From the NCBI RefSeq assembly GCF_005250615.1, contig NZ_SULM01000004.1, forward strand, positions 248,001-312,000: a stretch of DNA of 64,000 nt, written 5' to 3'. Both the position numbers and the translations under genes were made by a program. How positions within the stretch are numbered: position 1 is the stretch's first letter; the number at the start of each line of letters is the position of its first letter. Shown here piece by piece: positions 39,270-49,163 of the stretch. This DNA comes from Pseudomonas rhizoryzae. GTDB taxonomy: Bacteria > Pseudomonadota > Gammaproteobacteria > Pseudomonadales > Pseudomonadaceae. A model generated the notes under the pieces. It did not search any database. It was not told the origin of the DNA and was given only the letters and a program-made list of their open reading frames with translations.

Positions 39270-41129
39270 ATGCTACAAAACATCAGGGACCGTTCTCAGG
39301 GATGGATTGCCAAGGTCATCATCGGATTCATCATCCTGCTGATGGCACTCACCGGTTTCGAGGCGATCATCCGCGCAACGGGCCACCAGGGCGCCGTGGC
39401 GCTGGTCAACGGGGACGAGATCAAGCAGACGGACCTCAACCAGGCGATGGAAATGCAGCGCCGCCAGCTGCAGCAACAGCTGGGACAGAATTTCGATCCG
39501 TCCACCCTGGATGACCGCCTGCTGCGCGAATCGGCGCTCAAGGCCCTCATCGACAAGCAGCTGCTCTTGCAAGCCGCCAAGGCCGATCATTTCGCCTTCT
39601 CCGATCAGGCGCTGGACCAGTTGATCCTCAACACGCCCGAATTCCAGACCGAAGGGCGGTTCGATCCGCAGCGCTTCGATCAGGCCGTTCGCCAGATGAA
39701 CTATACCCGGCTGCAATTCCGTGACCTGCTGCGTGATGAGATGCTCATCGGCCAGCTGCGCGCCGGGATCGTCGGCAGCAACTTCGTCACCGACGCGGAC
39801 ATCGAGGCCTTCGCCAACCTGGAGCGTCAGACCCGTGACTTCGCCATGCGTACCGTCAAGGCCTCGCCCGCCGGTATCGTGCCGACCCAGGCAGAAATCC
39901 AGGCCTATTACGACAGCCACAAGAACGAGTTCATGACGCCTGAGCAGGTGGTCATCGAGTACGTCGAGCTGAAGAAGAGCGCCTTCCTGGCCAAGGCCAA
40001 GGTCGACGAGAGCCGCCTGCAGGCCGCCTACAAGTCCGAGATCGCCAATCTGTCGGAACAGCGCGACGCGGCGCATATCCTCATCGAGGTCAACGACAAG
40101 CAGACCGATGAGCAGGCCAAGGCCAAGATCCAACAGATCCAGGAGCGCCTGAACAAGGGCGAGGACTTCGCCAAGCTCGCCAAGGAGTTCTCCCAGGATC
40201 CGGGTTCCGCTGCCAACGGTGGTGACCTCGGCTATGCCGGTCGCGGTGTCTATGATCCCGCCTTCGAAGAGGCGCTGTACGCCTTGAAGCCGCAGCAGGT
40301 TTCGGCACCGGTGCGTACCAGCTTCGGCTGGCACCTGATCAAGCTGAAGGGCATCCAGGCGCCGGAAATACCCACCCTGGCCAGCGTGCGGCCGCGTCTG
40401 GAGCAACAACTCAAGGCCGAAGACGCCGATCGGTTGTTCGTCGAGGCAGGGCGCAAGCTGGAAAGCGATGCCTACGAGGCTTCCGACCTGGGTCAGCCGG
40501 CCCAGGAATTGGGGCTGCAGGTGCAGACCAGCAAGCCCTTCGGTCGCGAGGGCGGCGAAGGTATCACCGCCAACCGCCAGGTGATCGAGGCCGCTTTCAG
40601 TGAAGACGTCATGCAAAACGGTGCCAATAGCGCCGCGCTGCAACTCGATCCGGACACCATAGTGGTGCTACGTGACAAGGAGCACCGTGCGCCGCAGTTG
40701 CAGCCCCTGGATCAGGTCAAGGCCGAGATCGTGACCCGCCTGGCGCAGGAAAAGGCCGCGGCTCTGGCCAAGAGCACCGGTGAAGAGCAGCTCAAGGCAC
40801 TGCGCGACGGCGGCAAGGTCACCGCTGGCGACTGGCGCACCGTCGAGGCCGCGACCCGCAATCAAGAGGGCGTCGATCCTCAGGTGCTGCAGGCCGTCTT
40901 CCGTATGGCCAAGCCGGAAAGCGACAAGCAACCGTCCTACGCTGGCGTTAGCCTGCAGAACGGCGATTTCGTCCTGCTGCGTCTGCAAGGCGTTGGGGTA
41001 CCCAAGGAAGCCTTGAGCGCCGAGAACAAGGCGCTGTACCGCCGTTACCTGGCGTCGCGAGCCGGTCAGGTCGATTTCGCGGCCTATCGCCGGGCCCTGG
41101 AGGCCAAAGCCGAGATCAAGAATCTCTGA
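39270..41129 (+). CDS. ppiD: Periplasmic peptidyl-prolyl isomerase PpiD
   Basis: The 619-residue protein is anchored in the inner membrane by one N-terminal segment (about residues 14-34: AKVIIGFIILLMALTGFEAI) with the rest in the periplasm, where it helps proteins leaving the Sec translocon. A SurA-like chaperone domain (about 40-200) and a parvulin domain (about 260-365, with AHILIEVND, EFSQDPGSAANGGDLG and TSFGWHLIKL) follow. The real start is the ATG at 39270. The earlier open frame is out of homology. Confidence 0.93.
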   Translation: MLQNIRDRSQGWIAKVIIGFIILLMALTGFEAIIRATGHQGAVALVNGDEIKQTDLNQAMEMQRRQLQQQLGQNFDPSTLDDRLLRESALKALIDKQLLLQAAKADHFAFSDQALDQLILNTPEFQTEGRFDPQRFDQAVRQMNYTRLQFRDLLRDEMLIGQLRAGIVGSNFVTDADIEAFANLERQTRDFAMRTVKASPAGIVPTQAEIQAYYDSHKNEFMTPEQVVIEYVELKKSAFLAKAKVDESRLQAAYKSEIANLSEQRDAAHILIEVNDKQTDEQAKAKIQQIQERLNKGEDFAKLAKEFSQDPGSAANGGDLGYAGRGVYDPAFEEALYALKPQQVSAPVRTSFGWHLIKLKGIQAPEIPTLASVRPRLEQQLKAEDADRLFVEAGRKLESDAYEASDLGQPAQELGLQVQTSKPFGREGGEGITANRQVIEAAFSEDVMQNGANSAALQLDPDTIVVLRDKEHRAPQLQPLDQVKAEIVTRLAQEKAAALAKSTGEEQLKALRDGGKVTAGDWRTVEAATRNQEGVDPQVLQAVFRMAKPESDKQPSYAGVSLQNGDFVLLRLQGVGVPKEALSAENKALYRRYLASRAGQVDFAAYRRALEAKAEIKNL

Positions 41130-41133
41130 TATG

Positions 41134-41160
41134 AAAAAAGCCCGGGAAACCGGGCTTTTT
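41134..41160 (+). terminator. Terminator after ppiD
   Basis: AAAAAAGCCCGG, loop GAAA, CCGGGCTTTTT forms a strong bidirectional terminator between the convergent ppiD and FAD oxidoreductase genes. Confidence 0.9.
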
Positions 41161-41219
41161 CTTGTGCTGAGTTTTAGGTTTTTGCCACGTCGTTGAGCTC
41201 AGGCCTGTTCGGGTAAAGC

Positions 41220-42503
41220 CTAGATCGCCAAACGATCCCTGAGACTGTAGTACCAGGCGCCCAGGGCGGAGAAGGGTACCCGCAACAGGTGCCCGCCGGG
41301 GAAGGGATAGTGCGGCAACTGAGCGAAGGCATCGAAGCGCTCGGCTTGGCCGGCGATGGCTTCGGCCAGGGCTTTGCCAGCTACATGGGTGAAGGTCACG
41401 CCGTGACCGCTGCAGCCTTGGGAGTAGTAGACGTTGTCGCCCAGGCGACCCATCTGCGGTAGGCGCGAGAGGGTGAGCAGGAAATTGCCCGTCCAGGCGT
41501 ATTCGGCGCGGATACCCTTGAGCTGCGGGAAGGTCTTTTCCAGCTTGGGCATCACCAGCCGTTCGATGTTGGCTGGATCGCGCGCACCATAGACCACGCC
41601 GCCGCCATAGATGAGTCGACGGTCGGCGGAGAGGCGGAAGTAGTCGAGCAGGTAATTGCAGTCTTCGACGCAGTAATCCTGGGGCAGCAGGCTCTGCGCC
41701 TGCTCTTCGGTCAAGGGCTCGGTCGCCAGCACCTGGGTGCCGCAGGGCATGGACTTGGCCGCCAATTCGGGGATGAGATTACCCAGGTAGGCATTGCCCG
41801 CCACCACCACGAAACGCGCCGTGACGCGACCTTGGGGCGTGTGCACGATGGGTTGGGCGCCATGCTCGATGCGGATGGCGGGTGAGCGCTCATGGATGAT
41901 GCCGCCCAGCGATTCGAAGGCCTTGGCTTCGCCGAGCGCCAGATTGAGCGGATGCAGATGACCGCCGCCCAGGTCCAGCATGCCGCCGACGTAGCGCTCC
42001 GACGCGACGCAATTCTGGATGGCGCTACGGTCCAGCAGTTGCAATCTATCGTAGCCATAGCGCTGCCAGAGTCGCTGCTGGGCTTCCAGATGCCCCATTT
42101 GTCGCTCGTTCAGGGCAGCGAAGATGCCGCCGTCCTTGAGGTCGCAGTCGATCCCGTAGCGTTGGACCCGCTCACGGATGATGGCGCCCCCTTCGAAGGC
42201 CATGCGGCCGAGCAATTGGGCGGCGGAGGCATCCACGCTCTTTTCCACGACATCCAGGTCGCGGCTGTAACTGTTGACGATCTGGCCGCCGTTACGACCC
42301 GAGGCGCCGAAGCCGATGCGCTGGGCTTCGAGCAGGATGACGTCATAGCCTTTTTCCCGCAGGTGCAGGGCGGTGGACAGGCCGGTGTAGCCACCGCCGA
42401 TGACGCAGATGTCGGTACTGTGGCTGCCTTGGAGGGAAGGGCGCTCCGGCCCCAGATGGGCACTGGCAGCGTAGTAGGACGCCGGGTAGACGGTGTTCGA
42501 CAT
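41220..42503 (-). CDS. FAD-dependent amino-group oxidoreductase (PuuB/DAO-like)
   Basis: The 427-residue flavoprotein of the DAO family starts with an FAD-binding ICVIGGGYTGLSTALHLR motif near residue 33 and has GFGASGRNGGQ near 60-70, typical of gamma-glutamylputrescine or related amine oxidases. C-terminal QGCSGHGVTFTH contacts FAD. The ATG at 42503 has GGAGG 8 nt upstream. The gene stands alone, without the puuA/puuC genes expected for putrescine breakdown, so the substrate (polyamine derivative, secondary amine or D-amino acid) is uncertain. Confidence 0.85.
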   Translation of the reverse strand: MSNTVYPASYYAASAHLGPERPSLQGSHSTDICVIGGGYTGLSTALHLREKGYDVILLEAQRIGFGASGRNGGQIVNSYSRDLDVVEKSVDASAAQLLGRMAFEGGAIIRERVQRYGIDCDLKDGGIFAALNERQMGHLEAQQRLWQRYGYDRLQLLDRSAIQNCVASERYVGGMLDLGGGHLHPLNLALGEAKAFESLGGIIHERSPAIRIEHGAQPIVHTPQGRVTARFVVVAGNAYLGNLIPELAAKSMPCGTQVLATEPLTEEQAQSLLPQDYCVEDCNYLLDYFRLSADRRLIYGGGVVYGARDPANIERLVMPKLEKTFPQLKGIRAEYAWTGNFLLTLSRLPQMGRLGDNVYYSQGCSGHGVTFTHVAGKALAEAIAGQAERFDAFAQLPHYPFPGGHLLRVPFSALGAWYYSLRDRLAI

Positions 42504-42554
42504 CTTGTTCCCTCCGTTGAAAATTCTGGACAACCGAGGGTGATGGTAGCCGGT

Positions 42555-42587
42555 GCGCCGATTGGCGGCTATAGCCCCAACCGGCGC
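42555..42587. repeat. Long imperfect hairpin between cysK and FAD oxidoreductase genes
   Basis: GCGCCGATTGG (42555-42565) pairs with CCAACCGGCGC (42577-42587) with one mismatch, around an inner GGCTATAGCC palindrome. Both flanking genes are on the minus strand, so it may end or attenuate the cysK transcript or be a REP-like element. There is no T-run. Confidence 0.45.
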
Positions 42588-42597
42588 CTTGCACGCC

Positions 42598-43572
42598 CTA
42601 TTGGACGAGTTCCTGCTCGTCGAAGAGGCCGTCGAACAGCATCGTCGACAGGTAACGCTCGCCGGAATCCGGCAGGATCACCACGATGGTCTTGCCCTGC
42701 ATCTCCGGTGCCTCGGCCAGGCGTACCGCGGCGGCCATGGCGGCACCACAGGAAATACCGCAAAGGATGCCCTCTTCGCGCATCAGGCGCTGGGCCATCA
42801 GCTTGGCCTGGTCATCGCTGACCTGTTCCACGCGGTCGACCATGCCGAGGTCCAGGTTACCTGGGACGAAACCCGCGCCTATGCCCTGGATCTTGTGCGG
42901 ACTGGGTTTCACCTCTTCGCCGGCGAGGGTCTGGGTGATCACCGGCGAGGTTTCCGGTTCGACCGCCACCGACAGGATAGGCTTGCCCTTGGTGTTCTTG
43001 ATGAAGCGCGAGATGCCGGTAAGGGTGCCGCCGGTACCGACACCCGCCACCAAGACATCGATGGCGCCGTCGGTGTCGTTCCAGATTTCCGGGCCGGTGG
43101 TTTTCTCGTGGATGGCCGGGTTGGCCGGATTGTCGAACTGCTGCGGCATGAAATAGCGGCCCGGCTCGCTCTCGGCGATCTCGCGGGCCTTGTCGATGGC
43201 GCCCTTCATGCCCTTGGCTGGTTCGGTGAGGACCAGCTCGGCACCCAGCGCCTTCAACACCTTGCGGCGTTCCAGGCTCATGGAGGCGGGCATGGTCAGC
43301 ACCAGGCGGTAGCCGCGGGCGGCGGCGACATAGGCCAGGCCGATACCGGTGTTGCCCGAGGTGGGCTCGACCAGGCTCATGCCGGGTTTGAGCAGGCCCT
43401 TGGCCTCCGCATCCCAGATCAGATTGGCACCGATGCGGCATTTGACCGAATAGCCCGGGTTACGCCCCTCGATCTTGGCGAGCAGGGTGACCCCCTTGGG
43501 GCCGAGGCGATTGATATAGACCAGCGGTGTATTGCCGATGGACTGGGCATTGTCAGCGAAGATGCGGCTCAT
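42598..43572 (-). CDS. cysK: Cysteine synthase A (O-acetylserine sulfhydrylase)
   Basis: The 324-residue PLP enzyme makes cysteine from O-acetylserine and sulfide. The PLP lysine is Lys44 in [11 protein letters not shown], the substrate loop TSGNTGIG is near residue 71, and [10 protein letters not shown] binds the phosphate. The final residues end in a short charged tail rather than the CysE-docking isoleucine of the E. coli enzyme. It is divergent from the MoxR/VWA pair, the same arrangement known in other Pseudomonas. Confidence 0.94.
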   Translation of the reverse strand: MSRIFADNAQSIGNTPLVYINRLGPKGVTLLAKIEGRNPGYSVKCRIGANLIWDAEAKGLLKPGMSLVEPTSGNTGIGLAYVAAARGYRLVLTMPASMSLERRKVLKALGAELVLTEPAKGMKGAIDKAREIAESEPGRYFMPQQFDNPANPAIHEKTTGPEIWNDTDGAIDVLVAGVGTGGTLTGISRFIKNTKGKPILSVAVEPETSPVITQTLAGEEVKPSPHKIQGIGAGFVPGNLDLGMVDRVEQVSDDQAKLMAQRLMREEGILCGISCGAAMAAAVRLAEAPEMQGKTIVVILPDSGERYLSTMLFDGLFDEQELVQ

Positions 43573-43682
43573 GGCGGATCCTGTGCGGCGCGGAAAACTC
43601 GCAGCCTAGGCCTTGCGTCTGGTGGCGTCCAGCCCAGGCGTGGCGTGCTATCGTCAGGCGAAAGCGATGACGAGGATCGACG

Positions 43683-44516
43683 ATGGCATTTCAGGGTACC
43701 GACCGTTACGTGGCTACCGCCGAGCTCAGTCTGGCAGTGAACGCCGCTATCCAGTTGGGGCGGCCGCTACTGGTGAAGGGAGAGCCGGGCACCGGTAAGA
43801 CCCTCTTGGCCGAGCAGGTGGCCCAGAGCCTGGGGGCACGGCTCATCACCTGGCACGTCAAGTCCACCACCAAGGCCCAGCAGGGGCTCTACGAGTACGA
43901 TGCGGTCAGCCGCCTGCGGGACTCCCAATTGGGCGATCCCCGGGTGCAGGAGGTGGCGCACTACATCAAGCCGGGCAAGCTATGGGATGCCTTCTCCGCC
44001 GAGGACCCGGTAGTTCTACTAATCGACGAGATCGACAAGGCCGACATCGAGTTTCCCAACGACCTGCTGCTCGAGCTGGATCGCATGGAATTCCATGTCT
44101 ACGAGACGGGCGAGACCATTCGCGCCCAGCGGCGGCCGGTCATCATCATCACCTCGAACAACGAGAAGGAACTCCCGGATGCCTTCTTGCGCCGCTGCTT
44201 CTTCCACTTCATCCGCTTCCCGGAACGGGAGACGCTGGAGCGCATCGTGCAGGTGCATTACCCCGAACTTCAGGGGCGCCTGGTCAAGGAAGCGCTCGAC
44301 CTCTTCTACGACCTGCGCAGTGTGCCGGGGCTGAAGAAGAAGCCCTCCACCTCGGAGCTGGTGGACTGGCTGGCCCTGCTGCTGGGTGACGAAGCCGCGC
44401 AGCGAGCGCTGCACGGGGAAGGCAGTCTCCCTCCGCTGGCCGGTGCCCTGCTGAAGAACGAGCAGGATCTGCAACTGCTCGAACGCCAGGCCTTCATGCG
44501 CCGCCGTCGGAGCTGA
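43683..44516 (+). CDS. MoxR-type AAA+ ATPase
   Basis: The 277-residue ATPase has Walker A GEPGTGKTLLAE near residues 38-49, Walker B VLLIDEIDKAD near 115 and the sensor segment TSNNEKELPDAFLRRC near 157. MoxR ATPases act as chaperones that insert metals or mature partner complexes with VWA proteins. The next gene, 8 nt downstream, encodes such a VWA protein, so the two almost certainly act together. The client is not known. Confidence 0.92.
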   Translation: MAFQGTDRYVATAELSLAVNAAIQLGRPLLVKGEPGTGKTLLAEQVAQSLGARLITWHVKSTTKAQQGLYEYDAVSRLRDSQLGDPRVQEVAHYIKPGKLWDAFSAEDPVVLLIDEIDKADIEFPNDLLLELDRMEFHVYETGETIRAQRRPVIIITSNNEKELPDAFLRRCFFHFIRFPERETLERIVQVHYPELQGRLVKEALDLFYDLRSVPGLKKKPSTSELVDWLALLLGDEAAQRALHGEGSLPPLAGALLKNEQDLQLLERQAFMRRRRS

Positions 44517-44524
44517 GGACGGGT

Positions 44525-45700
44525 ATGTTCCTCGACTTCTTCACCCGCTTGAGGGGTGCCGGCATCCCGGTGTCCATCGGCGAGCTGCTGGATCTGCACG
44601 CCGCGCTGGATGCCGGTCTCGCCGTTGCCGAGCCCGAGTCCTTCTATCTGCTGGCCCGTGCCCTGTTGGTCAAGGACGAACGCTTCTTCGATCGCTTCGA
44701 TCTGGTCTACGCCGGAGAGATGGCCAGGGTCGAGCGGCCGGCGGCGGCGACCGCGGTACCGGATGAGTGGCTCAGGCTGGAGCTGCAGCGGCTGCTGTCC
44801 GAGGAGGAGCGCCAGCGGCTGCAGGCCCTGGGCGGCCTGAATGAATTGCTCGACGCCCTCCAACAGCGACTCGCCGAGCAGCGCGAGCGGCATGCCGCGG
44901 GCAACAAGTGGGTCGGCACCGGTGGTACCAGCCCCTTCGGTAGCGGCGGCTACAATCCTTTCGGCGTCCGCATCGGCGAGGCGGGCACGCGGCAGGGGCG
45001 AGCGGCCAAGGTGTGGGAGCAGCGGGACTATCGCAACCTGGACGACCGCGCGCCCCTCGACCGGCGCAATCTGCAACTGGCTTTGCGCCGTTTGCGGCGC
45101 TTCGCCCGCCAGGGGGCGGCAGCGGAGTTCGATCTGGAGGGTACGGTGGGGGCCACGGCGCGCGAGGGCGGATTGCTGGACGTCCGCTATCGTCCGGAGC
45201 GGCACAACGCGACCAAGGTGCTGCTGCTGCTCGACATTGGCGGCTCCATGGATCTGCACGTACGGCTCTGCAGTGAGCTGTTCAGTGCCTGCCGGCTCGA
45301 GTTCCGGCATCTGGAGTACTACTACTTCCACAACTGCGTTTATGAGCGGGTATGGCGGGACAATGCCCGGCGCCATGACGACAGCCTGGCGACCGAGGAA
45401 CTGCTGCGACGTTACAACGCCGACTATCGATTGGTGATCGTCGGCGATGCCAGCATGGGCCCCTATGAGATCACCCATCCGGGTGGCAGCGTCGAGCATT
45501 GGAACGAAGAGCCGGGCGCGGTCTGGATCCAGCGCCTGTGCCAGCATTTTCCACGAGCGGTCTGGCTCAATCCCTATCCGCAGGAAGGCTGGGCCAGCAG
45601 TACCTCGATCCAGCTGCTGCGTGAACTCATGGTGCAACGGATGTTTCCGCTGACTGGCGAGGGACTGGGAGAGGCCATACGGTCCTTGACGCGCTCATAA
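44525..45700 (+). CDS. VWA/CoxE-like protein paired with MoxR ATPase
   Basis: The 391-residue protein has an N-terminal CoxE-like helical region and a C-terminal von Willebrand factor A domain. The metal-ion site reads DIGGSMD (around residue 238) instead of the canonical DxSxS, so one serine is glycine. A central linker contains GGTSPFGSGGYNPFG. It is translated 8 nt after the MoxR ATPase and presumably bridges it to a client. A bidirectional terminator follows. Confidence 0.87.
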   Translation: MFLDFFTRLRGAGIPVSIGELLDLHAALDAGLAVAEPESFYLLARALLVKDERFFDRFDLVYAGEMARVERPAAATAVPDEWLRLELQRLLSEEERQRLQALGGLNELLDALQQRLAEQRERHAAGNKWVGTGGTSPFGSGGYNPFGVRIGEAGTRQGRAAKVWEQRDYRNLDDRAPLDRRNLQLALRRLRRFARQGAAAEFDLEGTVGATAREGGLLDVRYRPERHNATKVLLLLDIGGSMDLHVRLCSELFSACRLEFRHLEYYYFHNCVYERVWRDNARRHDDSLATEELLRRYNADYRLVIVGDASMGPYEITHPGGSVEHWNEEPGAVWIQRLCQHFPRAVWLNPYPQEGWASSTSIQLLRELMVQRMFPLTGEGLGEAIRSLTRS

Positions 45701-45702
45701 AA

Positions 45703-45729
45703 AACCCCGGCCGAAGCCGGGGTTGTTTT
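45703..45729. terminator. Bidirectional terminator between VWA and htpX genes
   Basis: AACCCCGGC (45703-45711) pairs with GCCGGGGTT (45716-45724) around CGAA. T-rich tails exist on both strands, serving the convergent VWA and htpX genes. Confidence 0.88.
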
Positions 45730-45742
45730 GCGCAGCTAGCGC

Positions 45743-46621
45743 TTAGCGCTGGCCGTAATGGCGCAAGGCCTCGATACGCTCTTCCAGCGGCGGGTGGCTC
45801 ATCAGCAGGCCGGCCAGGCCGTTCTTCAGCGAGCCATTGATACCGAAGGCGTTCAGGGTATCGGGCATCTGCACCGGGATGCCTTGCTCGGCACGCAGGC
45901 GCTGCAGGGCGCCGATCATGGCGTTGGGCCCGGCCAGGCGCGCACCGGCTTCGTCGGCGCGGAATTCACGCTTCCGGGAGAACCACATGACGATGATGCT
46001 GGCCAGGATACCCAGCACCAGCTCGGCGACGATGGTGGTCACGAAGTAGGCGATGCCATGGCCTTCTTCGTTCTTGAAGATGGCCTTGTCGACGAAGTTG
46101 CCGAAGATCCGCGCGAAGAACATCACGAAGGTGTTCACCACGCCCTGGATCAGCGCCAGGGTCACCATGTCGCCGTTGGCGACGTGACCGATCTCGTGGG
46201 CCAGCACTGCCCGTACTTCGTCAGGCGAGAAGCGCTCCAGCAGACCCTGGCTCACCGCGACGAGGGCGTCGTTGCGATTCCAGCCGGTGGCGAAGGCGTT
46301 GGCCTCGTAGGCCGGGAAGATACCAACTTCCGGCGTCTTGATGCCGGCTTCGCGCGACAGCTCCTCGACGGTCTGCAGCAGCCACTGCTCATGGCGGGTG
46401 CGCGGCTGGCTGATGACTTCGGTCCGGGTGCTCATCTTCGCCATCCACTTGGAGATGAACAGCGAGACCAGCGAACCGGCGAAGCCGAACACGGCACAGA
46501 ACACCAGCAGACTGCCATAGTTCTGACCGGTGTAGCGATCCACGCCGAGCACCTTCAAGGTGATGCTGGCAACGATCAGCACCGCCAGGTTGGTAGCCAG
46601 AAACAACAGAATGCGCATCAT
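45743..46621 (-). CDS. htpX: Membrane metalloprotease HtpX
   Basis: The 292-residue inner-membrane zinc protease helps remove misfolded membrane proteins. The zinc motif HEIGH is at 142-146 and a downstream glutamate in FRADEAGA completes the site. Hydrophobic segments lie at about 4-25, 36-57, 155-175 and 190-210. It has GAGGAG as ribosome binding site and a sigma-70 promoter with correct spacing upstream. It fits with the lon/clp quality-control genes nearby. Confidence 0.95.
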   Translation of the reverse strand: MMRILLFLATNLAVLIVASITLKVLGVDRYTGQNYGSLLVFCAVFGFAGSLVSLFISKWMAKMSTRTEVISQPRTRHEQWLLQTVEELSREAGIKTPEVGIFPAYEANAFATGWNRNDALVAVSQGLLERFSPDEVRAVLAHEIGHVANGDMVTLALIQGVVNTFVMFFARIFGNFVDKAIFKNEEGHGIAYFVTTIVAELVLGILASIIVMWFSRKREFRADEAGARLAGPNAMIGALQRLRAEQGIPVQMPDTLNAFGINGSLKNGLAGLLMSHPPLEERIEALRHYGQR

Positions 46622-46657
46622 GGTGGGGTACAGCTCCTCACAGGTTTATCTGCCGGC

Positions 46658-46686
46658 TATATAAGGTTCGGCCCCGATCCATTCAA
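46658..46686 (-). promoter_or_regulatory. Sigma-70 promoter for htpX
   Basis: On the minus strand TTGAAT (46686-46681) is followed after 17 bases by TATATA (46663-46658), about 37 bases before the htpX start. Spacing is ideal. I did not see a separate heat-shock or CpxR site. Confidence 0.55.
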
Positions 46687-46815
46687 CGTTTCCTCTATTG
46701 CAAACTGTGTCGTCTGCTGAGTAGGCGGCCGTTGTCTGGTCAAGGAGCGAGCGCCAGTGCCGATTGACGCCCTGGCGGGCGGCAATCGGTGAAAGACGCG
46801 GAAATGCTTTGCTTG

Positions 46816-48027
46816 CTACTGGGAATAGCCACCGAGGAAGTTGCCGATGCGACCGATGGCCTGTTCCAGGTCATCGACGCGGGGCAGGGTGACTACGCGG
46901 AAGTGGTCGGTCCAGGGCCAGTTGAAGGCGGTGCCCTGGACGATGAGTAGCTTTTCCGACAGTAGCAGGTCGAGGGCGAATTTCTCGTCGTTATGGATGG
47001 GGCAGACCTTGGGGTCGATCCGGGGGAAGGCATAGAGCGCGCCCATCGGCTTGACGCAGCTGACGCCCGGGATGTCGTTGAGCAGCTTCCAGGCGCGGTT
47101 GCGTTGTTCCAGCAGACGGCCATTGGGCAGGACCAGGTCGTTGATGCTCTGGTAGCCGCCCAGGGCGGTCTGGATCGCATGCTGGCTGGGCACGTTGGCG
47201 CACAGGCGCATGTTGGCGAGGATATCCAGGCCTTCGATGTAGCTATGCGCGCGGTGCTTGGGTCCCGAGACGATCAACCAGCCGGAGCGGAAGCCGGCGA
47301 CGCGATAGGACTTGGACAGGCCGTTGAACGTCAGGCAGAGCACGTCCGGCGCCAGGGAGGCGGTGGAGATGTGCACGGCTTCATCGTAGAGGATCTTGTC
47401 GTAGATCTCGTCCGAGAACAGCACCAAGTTATGGCGCCGCGCCAGTTCGACGATCCCTTCCAGGACCTCCTTGGAATAGACCGCCCCGGTGGGGTTGTTG
47501 GGGTTGATCAGGACCAGCGCCTTGGTGTTGCTGGTGATCTTGGCTTCCATGTCGGCCAGGTCCGGGAACCAACCGGCCTGTTCGTCACACAGGTAGTGCA
47601 CCGGCTTGCCGCCGGCCAGGCTGACCGCGGCGGTCCATAACGGATAGTCGGGCGCCGGGATCAGCACCTCGTCGTTGTTGTTGAGCAGTGCCTGCATCGC
47701 CATGACGATCAGCTCGGAAACCCCATTGCCGAGATAGATGTCTTCGATGCCGACACCTTCGATGCGCTTCTGCTGGCAGTACTGCATGACCGCCTTGCGC
47801 GCGCTGAACAGGCCTTTGGAGTCGCTGTAACCCTGTGCCGTCGGCAGGTTACGGATGACGTCCTGCAGGATCTCCTCGGGGGCTTCGAAGCCGAAAGGTG
47901 CCGGGTTGCCGATGTTGAGCTTCAGGATGCGGTGGCCTTCCTCTTCGAGGCGCTTGGCATGCTTGAGGACCGGGCCGCGAATGTCATAGCAGACATTGGC
48001 GAGCTTGTTCGACTTGGAGACCTGCAT
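46816..48027 (-). CDS. alaA: Alanine-type aminotransferase (AlaA-like)
   Basis: The 403-residue fold-type I PLP enzyme interconverts glutamate/pyruvate and alanine/2-oxoglutarate. NPNNPTGAVYSKEVLEGIVE, SDEIYDKILYD and the PLP lysine in GLSKSYRVAGFRSGW are all conserved. I used the ATG at 48027 (MQVSKSNKLANV), because the longer frame upstream is arginine-rich and unrelated. It is divergent from msrB with about 150 bp between them, the order found in other Pseudomonas. Confidence 0.88.
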   Translation of the reverse strand: MQVSKSNKLANVCYDIRGPVLKHAKRLEEEGHRILKLNIGNPAPFGFEAPEEILQDVIRNLPTAQGYSDSKGLFSARKAVMQYCQQKRIEGVGIEDIYLGNGVSELIVMAMQALLNNNDEVLIPAPDYPLWTAAVSLAGGKPVHYLCDEQAGWFPDLADMEAKITSNTKALVLINPNNPTGAVYSKEVLEGIVELARRHNLVLFSDEIYDKILYDEAVHISTASLAPDVLCLTFNGLSKSYRVAGFRSGWLIVSGPKHRAHSYIEGLDILANMRLCANVPSQHAIQTALGGYQSINDLVLPNGRLLEQRNRAWKLLNDIPGVSCVKPMGALYAFPRIDPKVCPIHNDEKFALDLLLSEKLLIVQGTAFNWPWTDHFRVVTLPRVDDLEQAIGRIGNFLGGYSQ

Positions 48028-48180
48028 GGTGGACTGAATCCTGAAAGGGCGAGAAAGACTCGGTGATGACGGACGCCGACCGGCGCTTGGCAGCTTCTGG
48101 GGGTGGATGCCAGACTGAGCGGGAATCATACGGCTGCATCGGCTGTTACAAAAGATGCGCCGGCATCCAGAGAGGTCATC

Positions 48181-48582
48181 ATGGAAAAAGTACAGCGTAG
48201 CCCGGACGATTGGCGCGAGCGCCTGACCGACGATCAGTTTCGCGTCTGTCGACTGGCCGCGACCGAAAGACCCTATACCGGTGCCTACTGCAACACCAAG
48301 ACGCCCGGCGTCTACCACTGCGCCTGCTGCGAGCTGGCGTTGTTCGACTCCAGCACCAAGTTCGACTCCGGCTGTGGCTGGCCCAGCTATTACGCGCCCA
48401 TCACTGCAGAGGCGGTGACCGAGAAGGAAGACTTCAGCCACGGCATGCACCGGATCGAGGTGTTGTGCGCGCGTTGCGATGCGCATCTGGGGCACGTCTT
48501 CCCCGATGGGCCACCGCCGACCGGACTGCGTTACTGCATCAATTCCGTAGCGCTCCACCTGCAGCCCAGGGAGTCGGCGTGA
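48181..48582 (+). CDS. msrB: Peptide methionine-(R)-S-oxide reductase
   Basis: The 133-residue enzyme repairs oxidised methionine in proteins. The catalytic cysteine is Cys119 in [11 protein letters not shown], the resolving cysteine Cys65 lies in [10 protein letters not shown], and Cys47, Cys50, Cys96 and Cys99 form the structural zinc site. It overlaps the glutathione peroxidase start by 4 nt (GTGA), so the two defence enzymes are made together. Confidence 0.95.
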   Translation: MEKVQRSPDDWRERLTDDQFRVCRLAATERPYTGAYCNTKTPGVYHCACCELALFDSSTKFDSGCGWPSYYAPITAEAVTEKEDFSHGMHRIEVLCARCDAHLGHVFPDGPPPTGLRYCINSVALHLQPRESA

Positions 48583-49064
48583 CTTCAGAGATCCTGCATG
48601 TACCTTTCAAGATGGCGGATGGTCAGTCGGCCTGCCTGGCGGACTGGCCCGCCCGGGCCTACCTGGTGGTCAATACCGCGAGTCGGTGCGGTTTCACCCA
48701 GCAGTACGCCGGACTCGAGGAGTTGCAGCAGCGTTACCGCGCCGATGGACTGCGGGTGATTGTCTTTCCCTGCAACCAGTTCGGTAACCAGGAGCCGGAA
48801 GGCGACGCGCAGATCCAGACCTTCTGCCTCACCCGCTTCAATGTCAGCTTTCCGGTGATGGCCAAGATCGACGTCAACGGTGACGAGGCCCATCCTTTGT
48901 TCACTGCCTTGAAACGGGCGGCGCCTGGCTTGCTGGGTACGGCCATCCGCTGGAATTTCACCAAGTTCCTGGTTAGTCCAGAGCAGAATCGGGTATGGCG
49001 TTTCGCACCCGTCACCAAGCCGTTGCAACTGGAAAAACACCTGCAGCGTGCCCTGGGGCGCTAG
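48579..49064 (+). CDS. Glutathione/thioredoxin peroxidase, cysteine type
   Basis: The 161-residue peroxidase reduces hydroperoxides with thiols. The peroxidatic Cys37 lies in NTASRCGFT, replacing the selenocysteine of animal enzymes. The catalytic Gln and Trp are in [12 protein letters not shown] and RWNFTKFL. The start is a GTG that overlaps the msrB stop. It has two further cysteines typical of thioredoxin-dependent members. Confidence 0.93.
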   Translation: MTSEILHVPFKMADGQSACLADWPARAYLVVNTASRCGFTQQYAGLEELQQRYRADGLRVIVFPCNQFGNQEPEGDAQIQTFCLTRFNVSFPVMAKIDVNGDEAHPLFTALKRAAPGLLGTAIRWNFTKFLVSPEQNRVWRFAPVTKPLQLEKHLQRALGR

Positions 49065-49163
49065 GCTTCGAAATCGTGTTTCCAAGGGTTTTAAAGTCAT
49101 ACAATATCGGGCGGGCGGGGTGATACCTGCCTGCTATTTCTGATTGTCGTAAGGATGATTCCC

